14,627 bases of DNA from CAZCGA01 sp964498075 (GCA_964498075.1 CAZCGA010000151.1:1-14627); one strand, 5' to 3'. Positions 1 to 7,100 are shown, numbered from the stretch's first letter. Numbers and translations: made by a program. The notes: generated from the sequence alone by a model not told the origin.

Positions 1-18
1 ACGTTCATTGGCCCAACC

Positions 19-40
19 GATCAGCACGCACCAGCTGATC
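19..40. repeat. Short hairpin next to the dispersed repeat
   Basis: A perfect 7 bp inverted repeat (GATCAGC at 19-25, GCTGATC at 34-40) encloses an 8 nt loop. It lies just left of the larger repeat that begins at 46 and could be part of the same intergenic structure. There is no T-tract, so a simple intrinsic terminator is not supported. The sequence left of the window is not available, so its relation to the preceding gene is unknown. Confidence 0.45.
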
Positions 41-45
41 CGAAT

Positions 46-135
46 CTCAGGGCGAACGGTTGTGTTATCGATTTCAAAAGAACAATTCCGTTCGCCCTGA
101 GGAGGCCCCATCTTTTCGGGGCCGTCTCGAAGGGC
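46..135. repeat. Dispersed hairpin repeat, divergent pair (family A)
   Basis: CTCAGGGCGAACGG (46-59) is the exact reverse complement of CCGTTCGCCCTGAG (88-101). With three mismatches the pairing extends to 21 bp (46-66 with 81-101). The right-hand unit continues into a second hairpin, GGCCCC (104-109) with GGGGCC (118-123), and ends in CTCGAAGGGC (126-135). The same plan of CCGTTCG-C/T-CC-T/C-GAG, then a hairpin, then TCGAGGG or TCGAAGGG occurs at 12444-12568, so this is a repeated element rather than a one-off terminator. It lies downstream of the minus-strand gene at 202-1776 and could stop or protect its transcript. That role is inference. Confidence 0.7.
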
Positions 136-201
136 CTGCTCGCGATTTATCGACACTCCCTGCCGGCCGGAGAAGCCGAATCGAGGGGCACACCACCGCG
201 C

Positions 202-1776
202 TCAGAGCTGGTACTCCAGCCGTACCCAGCCTTCGTCGTTGCGGCGGTACTGCCCGCCGACGGAGTGCGCGCGGCCGGCGATGAACAGATAGCCGGCCTC
301 GGCGGCGATGTGGTCGGTGAGCTGATAGCGCAGCCGCGGGCGCAAAATGGTGTAGTCGCTCTCGATGCCATAGAGCGCCACCAGCTGCGCCTGCAGCCTG
401 TCCGAGAGGAAACTCTTGCGCAGGTTCGCCAGCAGCCGCGTCTCGACGTCTTTGATCAGCAACTCGACGTCGTTGTGCAGGACATCGGTCTGGTTCACCT
501 GCAGCAGCAGCAAGTATCCCTCGTAGACATAGTCGCCGCCGATCCCCCATTCGACGGCATCGTGGATGACCACCGACGGCGGCAACTCCACCTCGGCGCG
601 GCTGGCGCCTTGGGCGAGTTCTCCCAGTGCCTTGATGACGGGGCCGACCAGCTGCCGCGGGTCGCTGACCAGGATCCGCAGATCGCGGGTGAACGGACGT
701 CCGTGCACGAACGCGCCTTCGCCACGTACCGTGAAGCGATCGAACGCGTAGGCGAAGTCCGCGCCCCAGGCATCGATGTGGTGGAACTCCGGCGACACCG
801 TCGTCGCGCCGCTGAGACTGGTCACCGGGCCGATGGCTTCCGCACGCAGACGGAACGCCGGCTGGACGTCGAAGCCGTGGAAGTAATAGAGCGACACGTC
901 GACGTCGCGGACCAGTGCGGCATAGCGCAGACCGATCTCGTTGTTCTCCAGCCGCCACGCAGGGCTCGGAACGTTCTGCGTCCGAAAGGAGAGCGGCGCC
1001 TTGATCGCGGGGTTCGGCTGGCCGTTGATCTCGACGATGCCCGCCGGGACGTCGAAGTTCGTCGGCGGCACGCCGGCCGGCGGATACCAGCGCTCCACAT
1101 CGCAATGAGAGGTGCCTCCGCGGACGTCGCAGCTGGCGAGCGGGAAGCGGTACGGCAGATACTGCGGCACCCAGACCGCGGTGAACCGCTGCTCGTCCAG
1201 CACCCCGGACACCGCCGGCAGCGCGTAGGTCGCCTGCACCGCCGGTACACCGATCTTGCGCTCGCCCTCCTCTTGCAGAAACGGATCGAGGAAGCTCAGC
1301 GGGTTGATCAGGTCGTTGGGCTGCGTGCGGTCGAGCTTACCCCACGCCACCTTCTGCTTGCCGACACGGATGTCGACCGACGGGAGCAACACATCGAAGT
1401 AGGCTTCCTCAAAGTCCACCGCGGGCGAGCGGTCCTGAAAGACGTCGTCCAACGTGTACACGCCGGCGCGATCCGCCTTGAGCGTCGGGCCGCCGTTCGT
1501 CGCCACCGTGGTGGAATCAAAGCGCAGCCAGTCGGCGAAGGTCACGGCGGCACGCAGGCGCAGCTGCTCCAAGGTCCGCTCATGCTTGGTCGCGCCGTTC
1601 TCCTCGATGACTTCGCGGATGCTGAAGGTGCCGTCGAGATCGACCTGCCGGCCGCCGATGGTGGTCTGGATGGCGCCGGCGGCGGAGCCCGTCAACATGC
1701 GGCACACCACGAGCGCGAACAGCCCCAGGGTCCCGACGGGACAGCGGTGCCTACTTCTCCCTTTTCGTCCGTCCAT
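202..1776 (-). CDS. DUF1302-type outer-membrane beta-barrel protein
   Basis: This 524-residue protein probably sits in the outer membrane as a large beta-barrel; its substrate cannot be read from the sequence. The first 35 or so residues form a signal peptide: a basic start, a hydrophobic run around residues 16-28 and a small-residue cleavage region near SAAGA. The mature part is rich in alternating, aromatic-ended strands. It carries the DUF1302-like stretches RVGKQKVAWGKLD, then NPLSFLDPF, and ends with a strand finishing in LEYQL. Two cysteines in a short loop (CDVRGGTSHC) could form a disulfide. The ATG at 1776 has only a weak G-rich ribosome site about 8 nt upstream. The gene diverges from the small gene at 1877 and ends near the family A repeat. 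Family membership is recognised from memory of DUF1302 proteins, without a search. Another barrel or porin family is the main alternative. Confidence 0.75.
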   Translation of the reverse strand: MDGRKGRSRHRCPVGTLGLFALVVCRMLTGSAAGAIQTTIGGRQVDLDGTFSIREVIEENGATKHERTLEQLRLRAAVTFADWLRFDSTTVATNGGPTLKADRAGVYTLDDVFQDRSPAVDFEEAYFDVLLPSVDIRVGKQKVAWGKLDRTQPNDLINPLSFLDPFLQEEGERKIGVPAVQATYALPAVSGVLDEQRFTAVWVPQYLPYRFPLASCDVRGGTSHCDVERWYPPAGVPPTNFDVPAGIVEINGQPNPAIKAPLSFRTQNVPSPAWRLENNEIGLRYAALVRDVDVSLYYFHGFDVQPAFRLRAEAIGPVTSLSGATTVSPEFHHIDAWGADFAYAFDRFTVRGEGAFVHGRPFTRDLRILVSDPRQLVGPVIKALGELAQGASRAEVELPPSVVIHDAVEWGIGGDYVYEGYLLLLQVNQTDVLHNDVELLIKDVETRLLANLRKSFLSDRLQAQLVALYGIESDYTILRPRLRYQLTDHIAAEAGYLFIAGRAHSVGGQYRRNDEGWVRLEYQL

Positions 1777-1810
1777 TCGCTGGCCGCCCCCAGGGTCGCG
1801 CTCCCCTACC

Positions 1811-1839
1811 TTGAATTGCCGGACCCCGCAATATATGTG
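1811..1839 (+). promoter_or_regulatory. Candidate sigma-70-like promoter for the small gene at 1877
   Basis: TTGAAT (1811-1816) and TATGTG (1834-1839) are 17 nt apart, in an AT-richer patch of an otherwise GC-rich divergent intergenic region. The match to consensus is modest (TTGA conserved in the -35, TAT in the -10), so this is a candidate only. Transcription would begin about 30 nt before the start codon at 1877. Confidence 0.3.
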
Positions 1840-1865
1840 GGAACGCGTTCACTCAATCGCACCGC

Positions 1866-1870
1866 GAGGT
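1866..1870 (+). promoter_or_regulatory. Ribosome binding site fixing the start at 1877
   Basis: GAGGT lies 6 nt upstream of the ATG at 1877. The reading frame stays open further upstream, to 1454, but that extension overlaps the signal-peptide end of the minus-strand gene and lacks a comparable site. This ribosome site is the reason for choosing 1877. Confidence 0.6.
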
Positions 1871-1876
1871 CACCCC

Positions 1877-2125
1877 ATGGCGCCAAACGATCTGCTCTCC
1901 AAAGGTCTCGACAGCGACATCTCCGTCGTGCATCGCCGTTTCCTGGCGGCGATGGAGGATCGCCTGCCCGACATGAGTCTGGACAGCAAGGAACGTTACT
2001 TTGCGATTCTGTCGTCGCTGGTCGGCAAGTTGGAGGAGGACGGCAAGACGTTGCGGCAGATCCTGGAGGAGATCATGTCGGAGTCCGCGGCGATCATCCT
2101 GCAGGAGATCGGCGCGGCGCGCTGA
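1877..2125 (+). CDS. Small helical protein of unknown function
   Basis: This 82-residue protein is not recognised. It has no signal peptide and no cysteine. After a short polar start it is predicted to be almost all helix: a region around VVHRRFLAAMEDRL (residues 18-30), then a long amphipathic stretch from about residue 36 to the end with many Glu and Leu. That layout would suit a small coiled-coil or helical-bundle adaptor. The ATG at 1877 follows GAGGT by 6 nt, and a possible promoter lies at 1811-1839. It is transcribed away from the barrel gene and stops 66 nt before the start of the RNase Z-like gene, so it may share a transcript with it. Codon use is like that of the neighbours. No function is assigned. 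Confidence 0.6.
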   Translation: MAPNDLLSKGLDSDISVVHRRFLAAMEDRLPDMSLDSKERYFAILSSLVGKLEEDGKTLRQILEEIMSESAAIILQEIGAAR

Positions 2126-2191
2126 GACGATCGTGGCGGCCGCCGGCGCCGGGCGCGTTGCGCCACTGCCCGCATGCCGTACAATGCCGCC

Positions 2192-3211
2192 GTGAAATCC
2201 GCATTCCTGACGCGCCTGGTCAACGGGCCGTTCGGCGACCCCGGCCTGCACATCGGGGTGCGCTGGCGCGGCACCGCGCTGCAGTTCGATCTCGGGCGCC
2301 TCGATCGTTTTCCGGCGGCGGAGATTCTCAAGCTGACGCATGTCTTCGTGTCGCACACGCATCTGGATCACTTCATCGGCTTCGACCGGGTGCTCCGCCT
2401 GTTCCTGGCGCGCGCCGCGACGCTCGATCTCTTCGGGCCGGCGGGGATCATCCGCAACGTTCTCGGAAAGCTCGCCGGCTATACGTGGAACCTGGTGGAA
2501 GGCTATCCGTTCGTCCTGAACGTCCACGAGGTGTACCCCGACTACATCAGTAGCGTGCGCCTGCCCGCGACCACGGCGTTTGCCGTCGAAGACCTGGGAC
2601 GGCGACCCTTCACGGGCGTGCTGCACGACGATCCGCTGCTCAGCATCCGCGCCGCGCATCTCGATCACCGCATCCCGTGCCTCGGCTTCGCCCTGACCGA
2701 GAAGACGCATCTGAATGTCCGCAAAGACGAGCTCGACGGGCTGGGCATCCCCGCCGGTCCCTGGCTCAACACGCTGAAGGACGCGGTGCGCGGCGGACGG
2801 CCCGCCAGCACGACGATTGTCGCGCGCTGGTTCAACGGCAGCAGCGAGCAGCGGGCCGAGTTTTCCGTCGACGAGTTGCGCCAGCGGCTGCTCGTCGAGA
2901 CCGCCGGCCAGAAGATCGCCTACGTCGTCGACACCTTGTTCAGCCGGGAGAACGTCGCGCGGATCGTCGAGCTGGCGCGCGATGCGGACCTGTTCTTCTG
3001 CGAGTCGCCGTTCCTCGACGAGGATCGCGAGCAAGGGTTGAAGCGGTATCACCTCACCGCCCGACAGGCGGGGACGCTGGCACGGCTCGCCAACGTGAAG
3101 CACCTCGAGGTCTTCCACTTCTCGCCCCGCTACGACGGCATGCCCGAGCGTCTGTACGCCGAAGCCGACGCGGCCTTCCGCGGCACCCTGGCGCCCGATG
3201 ATCCTGTCTGA
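2192..3211 (+). CDS. Ribonuclease Z-like metallo-beta-lactamase-fold hydrolase
   Basis: This is a metallo-beta-lactamase-fold hydrolase of the RNase Z/ElaC type. Enzymes of this type bind two zinc ions and process tRNA 3' ends or other phosphodiesters. With residues counted from the upstream ATG at 2174, the metal motif HTHLDH is at 61-66. An AHLDHRIPCLGF segment at 161-172 matches the RNase Z region that supplies another ligand. YVVDTLF at 250-256 offers the bridging Asp, RYHLTARQAG at 291-300 is the family C-terminal helix, and HFSPRY at 315-320 offers the last His. I place the start at the GTG at 2192 because homologous proteins begin close to the K-S-A-F-x-x-R-L-V-N segment; ATG 2174 would add six residues, and neither start has a good ribosome site. 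Its last 14 nt overlap the next gene. True tRNA 3' processing is not certain, since related phosphodiesterases look alike. Confidence 0.82.
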   Translation: MKSAFLTRLVNGPFGDPGLHIGVRWRGTALQFDLGRLDRFPAAEILKLTHVFVSHTHLDHFIGFDRVLRLFLARAATLDLFGPAGIIRNVLGKLAGYTWNLVEGYPFVLNVHEVYPDYISSVRLPATTAFAVEDLGRRPFTGVLHDDPLLSIRAAHLDHRIPCLGFALTEKTHLNVRKDELDGLGIPAGPWLNTLKDAVRGGRPASTTIVARWFNGSSEQRAEFSVDELRQRLLVETAGQKIAYVVDTLFSRENVARIVELARDADLFFCESPFLDEDREQGLKRYHLTARQAGTLARLANVKHLEVFHFSPRYDGMPERLYAEADAAFRGTLAPDDPV

Positions 3212-3623
3212 AGCGGCGCGCGGCTTCGCCGAGCAGCAACGCCTCGCGCGCCTGGCGACCGCCGACGCGGCCGCCGCGCCGCACGTCGTCCCGTTGTGCT
3301 ACGCGCTCGTCGGCGACTGCGTGTACTTCGTCGTCGACGAGAAGCCCAAGCGCAGCCGCCACGGCTTGAAGCGACTACGGAACATCGCCGAGAATCCGCA
3401 GGTGGCGCTGGTCATCGACGAATATCATGAGGACTGGAGCCGCCTCGCCTTCCTGCTCATCCAAGGGCACGCGGCGCCCGTAACGGATCGTGATGAGTAC
3501 GCGACCGCGCTGGAGGCGCTGCGCGTCCGCTACCCGCAATATCAGGCCATGGCCCTGGCCATCGACACGCACCCGATGATCCGCATCACGCCCCGGCGGG
3601 CGCACCTCTGGCGCGCGGCGTGA
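3198..3623 (+). CDS. PPOX-class F420-dependent oxidoreductase family protein (Rv0121-like)
   Basis: This 141-residue protein has the split-barrel fold of the pyridoxamine-5'-phosphate oxidase superfamily, whose members bind FMN or the deazaflavin F420. The signature follows the TIGR03668/Rv0121 group: RLARLATADAAAAPHVVPLCYAL in the N-terminal barrel (here split around residues 15-37), VDEKPKRSRH near 46-55, then RLRNIAENPQVALVIDEYHEDW at about 60-81. The length is normal for the group. The ATG at 3198 lies inside the end of the RNase Z-like gene (14 nt overlap), so translation is probably coupled to it. A cofactor of F420 rather than FMN is an inference from the group name and needs F420 biosynthesis genes elsewhere in the genome. 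A flavin- or haem-binding relative is the alternative. Confidence 0.78.
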   Translation: MILSEAARGFAEQQRLARLATADAAAAPHVVPLCYALVGDCVYFVVDEKPKRSRHGLKRLRNIAENPQVALVIDEYHEDWSRLAFLLIQGHAAPVTDRDEYATALEALRVRYPQYQAMALAIDTHPMIRITPRRAHLWRAA

Positions 3624-3692
3624 CGATGCCAAACCGCCTCATGCGGCTGTTGACCTGATGCGGCAAGCACCGTAGCCTTGCGGTTTTCAGAC

Positions 3693-3700
3693 GAGGAGGT
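3693..3700 (+). promoter_or_regulatory. Strong ribosome binding site for the thioredoxin-fold gene
   Basis: GAGGAGGT is a near-perfect Shine-Dalgarno sequence 5 nt before the ATG at 3706. An in-frame TTG at 3700 overlaps the site itself and would be unusable, so 3706 is the start. Confidence 0.75.
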
Positions 3701-3705
3701 TGTCC

Positions 3706-4710
3706 ATGCGAAGAATCATCCTGAGCAGTATCGTGCTGGCCGTGTTGCCGGCGCTGGCTGCGGCGGAGCCGCCGGTTGCGACCGTGGCGGGCCACCCGAT
3801 CACGCGCACCGAGCTGGAGGCACACGTCAAACCGAAGCTCGTCGAGATCGAGAACCAGCGCTACGAAGCCATGCGCGAAGGCCTCGACGAGCTGATCGCG
3901 GCGGAGCTGCTGAAGCTGGAAGCCAAGGCGCGCGGTATCAGCATCGACGAGTTGGGCAAGAAGGAGGTCGAGGACAAGGCCGGCGAGCCGACGGACGCGG
4001 AGATCCAGCAAGTCTACGACGACAACAAGGAGCAGCTCGGCAACGAGCCCCTGGAGACCGTCAAGCCGCGCCTGGTGGAGTACCTGAAGCAGCAGAAGGG
4101 CGAAATGCGGCGTCAGGAGTTCCTCGGTGAGCTGCGCGGCAAGTACAAGACGACCGTGGCGCTGCAGGGACCCGTCGTCAAGGTCGGCACCGGAGGACGG
4201 CCCGAGCGCGGCGGCGGGCCGAAGGCGCCGGTGACCATCATCGCCTTCTCGGACTACGAGTGCCCGTTCTGCAAACGCGCGTCGGGGGCGCTCGAGCAAG
4301 TGCTCACCACGTACGGCGACAAGGTCCGTCTGGTGTATCGCGATTTCCCGCTGCCGTTCCACGCGCACGCACGTCCCGCAGCGGAGGCGGCACGCTGCGC
4401 GCAGGCACAAGGGAAGTTCTGGGAGTACCACGCCAAGCTGCTCGCCAGCGAAGATCTGGGGGAAGACAAGCTCAAGGAGATGGCTGGCGAGGTGGGGCTG
4501 GATCGCACCAAGTTCGACGAGTGTCTGGCGAAGCAAGAGTTCAAGGCCGCCATCGACCAGGACATCGCCGACGGCGGCAGCGTCGGCGTCAGCGGCACGC
4601 CGGCTTTCTTCGTCAACGGCCATATGCTCTCCGGCGCGCAGCCGTTCGAGAAGTTCAAGGAAGTCATCGACGAGGAGCTGGCGCGCGCCAAGAGCGCGAA
4701 GCCGTCGTAA
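3706..4710 (+). CDS. Exported DsbA-family thioredoxin-domain protein with SurA-like N-terminal region
   Basis: This 334-residue protein is predicted to be periplasmic and to catalyse thiol-disulfide exchange. A signal peptide covers residues 1 to about 21 (RR at the start, hydrophobic core, ALAAA before the mature EPP). Residues 22-150 are helical and charged and resemble the SurA/PpiC chaperone N-domain (VATVAGHPITRTEL near the front, then helices rich in Glu and Lys). Residues 165-325 are a DsbA-like thioredoxin fold with the active site C186-P-F-C189 after SDYE. The cis-proline is P299 in SGTPAFFVNG. A phrase of the type YRDFPLPFHAHARPAAEAA is typical of this DsbA subgroup. The start is set by the GAGGAGGT site. 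The gene converges on the DUF882 gene with only 3 nt between stop codons. Oxidase or isomerase activity cannot be decided from sequence. Confidence 0.85.
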   Translation: MRRIILSSIVLAVLPALAAAEPPVATVAGHPITRTELEAHVKPKLVEIENQRYEAMREGLDELIAAELLKLEAKARGISIDELGKKEVEDKAGEPTDAEIQQVYDDNKEQLGNEPLETVKPRLVEYLKQQKGEMRRQEFLGELRGKYKTTVALQGPVVKVGTGGRPERGGGPKAPVTIIAFSDYECPFCKRASGALEQVLTTYGDKVRLVYRDFPLPFHAHARPAAEAARCAQAQGKFWEYHAKLLASEDLGEDKLKEMAGEVGLDRTKFDECLAKQEFKAAIDQDIADGGSVGVSGTPAFFVNGHMLSGAQPFEKFKEVIDEELARAKSAKPS

Positions 4711-4713
4711 GGA

Positions 4714-5730
4714 TCAGGGAAGCACAGCCTCGATCGGGTTCGATTCGAGCTCGGCGGGCGTCTTCTCGATGCGCGGCTCGCACGTGGAGAGCACCACGCG
4801 CGGCCGCGTCTCCTCATTCGGCCCCCGCACGCCGCCGACCGGCGCCGCGGTGCTGACGATGCGGAACTGATACGCCGCACCAGGCGCGACGATGGCGAAG
4901 CAGCCGTCGCGCGTCTCGACGGGCGTATCCGCCGGCGCGATGGTGATGGCCAGGCTGCCGTTCGGCCCGACAACCTTGGCGTGCGGCGCAATGAGCAGGG
5001 GAAAGGCGGTGACGCTGTGCAGGCTGCACAGCGCGCCTTCCAGCCGGAGGTAGCGGTCGAAGTCGGTGCGTAGAAACGCGCGGGCGTTGCCGGCGGAGAG
5101 GTTTTCATCGACTCGCGAGGTGGTTGCCTCCCAGAAGCGCGGCGGCCCGGTGTCGATGTGCAGGAACTTGTTCTGGCGGTAGTAGCCGACGCCGCCGACG
5201 CGCCGCGTGCGCAGCTGGCGCCACATCCGGCCCATGTCGAGCCCGGTGAACAGAATGTCCGCCGCCATCGCTTCGGTGTGCAGCGACGCCTGCGCCACGG
5301 CGCGGCCCGCATCGCGCAGGTCCGTGTTGTACTCGGGGCTACGAAAACCGGACAGCAGGATCATCTGCCGCGGGTGATAGCCCGACTGGATGTACGACAG
5401 CAGCTCGACGAGCCGCAACGACACCCGCCCTTCCCGCCCGTCTTCCCGCGAGCGGAAGAAGTGATTGATCTGCGCCCAGGCCGCCTCGTCGTACGTGCCG
5501 TCGCCGCGGCGGTAGCGCACATCGAGCCGCGTGTCGAAGTATGCGTGCCGCATCGCCAGCCGCCCATTGCCGGCAAAGAAGAACCGCGGCACCGGCGCAC
5601 TCCCAGCGCGCTGGTGCTCGGCGAGCGCCGCGCTGAAAGCAGCGACGAGACCGAGCAGCACGACCGCGCCCCCCGCCAGGAGAAGCCGCAGTCCCTTTCC
5701 CCTACGAGCACGACTCACGAGCACGAACAC
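4714..5730 (-). CDS. DUF882/M15-like murein peptidase, exported or membrane-anchored
   Basis: This 338-residue protein probably trims peptidoglycan outside the cytoplasm. A basic start and a hydrophobic segment at residues 15-37 form a signal peptide or anchor. The DUF882 (YcbK-like, peptidase M15A-related) domain follows at about 60-200. It contains SGFRSPEYN at 127-135 and SLHTEAMAADI at 149-159, which gives H151 and D158. GGVGYYRQNKFLHIDTG at 179-195 gives H191. These three are the usual zinc ligands of the fold. The remaining 130 residues are a beta-rich tail (residues about 235-338) absent from short YcbK-type proteins, with no recognised domain. The GTG at 5730 lies inside the ACGAGCACGA repeat cluster, and in-frame GTG codons at 5724 and 5718 are equally possible starts. 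Its stop is 3 nt from the stop of the facing gene. Confidence 0.78.
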   Translation of the reverse strand: MFVLVSRARRGKGLRLLLAGGAVVLLGLVAAFSAALAEHQRAGSAPVPRFFFAGNGRLAMRHAYFDTRLDVRYRRGDGTYDEAAWAQINHFFRSREDGREGRVSLRLVELLSYIQSGYHPRQMILLSGFRSPEYNTDLRDAGRAVAQASLHTEAMAADILFTGLDMGRMWRQLRTRRVGGVGYYRQNKFLHIDTGPPRFWEATTSRVDENLSAGNARAFLRTDFDRYLRLEGALCSLHSVTAFPLLIAPHAKVVGPNGSLAITIAPADTPVETRDGCFAIVAPGAAYQFRIVSTAAPVGGVRGPNEETRPRVVLSTCEPRIEKTPAELESNPIEAVLP

Positions 5731-5751
5731 GATTCCGCAGCACGAGCACGA
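5704..5751. repeat. ACGAGCACGA repeat cluster (family C)
   Basis: ACGAGCACGA occurs three times, at 5704-5713, 5717-5726 and 5742-5751, with GATTCCGCAG between the second and third copies. The cluster fills the 28 nt gap between the acyl-CoA dehydrogenase stop and the DUF882 gene and extends into the first codons of the latter. Similar low-complexity CGTGCTCGTG strings are, from general experience, scattered between genes in several high-GC lineages; no search was possible. Confidence 0.6.
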
Positions 5752-5758
5752 ATCACGA

Positions 5759-6928
5759 CTACCGGCGAATCAGCTCCGGCGTACGGACCAGGTCCTTGGT
5801 GATGTTCTTCTGGTGCGCCTCCAGCGTCCCGCCGCCGATCTCGAGCAGCTTGGCGTCGCGCCACAGACGTTCGACGACGTACTCGCCCATGTACCCGTAG
5901 CCGCCGAGCACTTGAATGGCGCGGTCGGCGATCTCCTTGGCGATACGCGCGGCGAACAGCTTGGCGGCATCGGCCTCGACGCGATTGCCGAAGGAGTTGA
6001 GATCCAGGCGACGCGCCACGTCGTAAACGTAACAGCGTGCCGCCTTGAACTCGGCGTACGACTCGGCGATGTATCGTTGGATCTGGCCATGCTCGGCGAT
6101 AGGCACGCCGAAGCTTTTGCGCTCCGTGGCGTAGCCGACCATCACCTCGAGACTGCGCAGGGCGATGCCGAGGGACATGGCGGCCAGCGTCAGCCGTTCG
6201 ATCTCGAGGTTGCGCATCATGTGTTTCGCGCTCTCGCCTTCGCGACCGACGAGGTTGTCGACGGGGATCAGGCATTGATCGAACACCAGCTCGGCGGTGA
6301 TCGAGGCGCGCACGCCGAGCTTGTCGCGCAGCTTCTGGCCGAGCGTGAATCCGGGGAAGCCCTTTTCCACGAGGAAGGTGCTGATGCGGCCGTGGGTCTT
6401 GGCGTAGACGATGAACACGTCGCCCAGTGTGTGGTCGTCGACGGCGCCGTTGGTGATGAACATCTTGCGCCCGTTGAGCACGTAGTGATCGCCGTCGCGG
6501 GTGGCCTCGCTGCGCATGCCGAGGACGTCGGTGCCGGCTTCCGGTTCGGTCATGCACATGCCGCCGACCCACTCGCCGCTGATCGCCTTCGGCAGCACGC
6601 GGGCGCGCTGCGTCGCGTTCGCATTGTGGGTGAAGTTGTTCACGAACAAGATCGCGTGCGCGAGATAGGCGAGGCAGAAGCCCGGGTCGGCGGCCGACAG
6701 CGCTTCGTGGACGAGCACGGCGGCCACCGCATCGAGCCCGGCGCCGCCGTCCGCTTCCGGGACCGTGAGCCCCAGCAGCCCCAGCTCGCCGGCGCGCCGA
6801 AACAAGGCACGGTTGAAGCGCTCTTCGCGGTTGAACTGTGCCGCCTGCGGCTCGACCTCGGCGGTGACGAACGCGTGCACCGTCTCGGCGAGCAGCCGAT
6901 GCTCGTCCGTCGGCGCAAACAAATCCAT
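5759..6928 (-). CDS. Acyl-CoA dehydrogenase, isovaleryl-CoA dehydrogenase type
   Basis: This FAD flavoprotein oxidises an acyl-CoA to its 2-enoyl-CoA and passes electrons to electron-transfer flavoprotein. Residue numbers here count from the GTG at 6961. The N-terminal helical domain is followed by the FAD-binding MCMTEPEAGTDV at 135-146 and KMFITNGAVDD at 166-176. RKSFGVPI at 281-288 and the C-terminal QVLGGYGYMGEYVVERLWRD region (350-369) complete the fold. The usual catalytic Glu of medium-chain enzymes is replaced by Gly377 in EIGGGT. NLEIERLTLA at 251-260 places a Glu (E255) where isovaleryl-CoA dehydrogenase has its base. That points to branched short-chain substrates such as leucine-derived isovaleryl-CoA. 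ATG 6928 (M12 of the longer frame) is chosen because family members begin with M-D-x-x-x-T-x-E-H; the alternative GTG 6961 lies against the family B repeat. Exact substrate is inferred. Confidence 0.88.
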   Translation of the reverse strand: MDLFAPTDEHRLLAETVHAFVTAEVEPQAAQFNREERFNRALFRRAGELGLLGLTVPEADGGAGLDAVAAVLVHEALSAADPGFCLAYLAHAILFVNNFTHNANATQRARVLPKAISGEWVGGMCMTEPEAGTDVLGMRSEATRDGDHYVLNGRKMFITNGAVDDHTLGDVFIVYAKTHGRISTFLVEKGFPGFTLGQKLRDKLGVRASITAELVFDQCLIPVDNLVGREGESAKHMMRNLEIERLTLAAMSLGIALRSLEVMVGYATERKSFGVPIAEHGQIQRYIAESYAEFKAARCYVYDVARRLDLNSFGNRVEADAAKLFAARIAKEIADRAIQVLGGYGYMGEYVVERLWRDAKLLEIGGGTLEAHQKNITKDLVRTPELIRR

Positions 6929-6963
6929 CCGGCGCCACGCCTGATCGTCCCGGACATCCACGA

Positions 6964-7100
6964 TAGCTTCAAGCTACAAGCTACAAGCGGCAAGCCGCAA
7001 GAGGGGCGCCCCGATTCGAAGCAGCGCCCGACTGGGTGCACACCACAGAGTCTTTCAGCGTTTGGCTTTGAGCTTTCAGCTTGTAGCTTGTAACTTGCGA
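6964..7100. repeat. CAAGCTACAAG-type inverted repeat (family B) upstream of selC
   Basis: The left arm at 6970-6987 is CAAGCTACAAGCTACAAG and the right arm at 7080-7097 is CTTGTAGCTTGTAACTTG. They are inverted complements with one mismatch over 18 bp. The arms are built from short AGCTTGTAG-like units and are separated by 92 nt without a gene. The right arm ends 10 nt before the first base of tRNA-Sec, and the left arm starts 3-9 nt beyond the longest possible dehydrogenase start. Repeats of this composition are, from memory, a recurrent intergenic type. A weak TTGAGC (7068-7073) and TGTAAC (7089-7094) pair inside the right half could serve as the selC promoter. Confidence 0.7.

Noticed and set aside
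265..2553. A 762-codon plus-strand open frame
   Set aside because: It lies opposite the DUF1302 gene and then runs through the small gene and the RNase Z-like gene in another frame; its Arg-rich, low-complexity translation is typical of antisense frames in GC-rich DNA.
1853..3118. A 421-codon minus-strand open frame
   Set aside because: It is antisense to the well-supported RNase Z-like gene and the small gene and has no recognisable domain.
3706..4710. Possible selenocysteine at the CxxC active site, given selC nearby
   Set aside because: Both active-site positions are encoded by TGC and the frame contains no in-frame TGA before its stop.
6964..7100. Regular short repeats that might suggest a CRISPR array
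   Set aside because: The units are 10-11 bp, inverted and without uniform spacers, and no cas gene is near.
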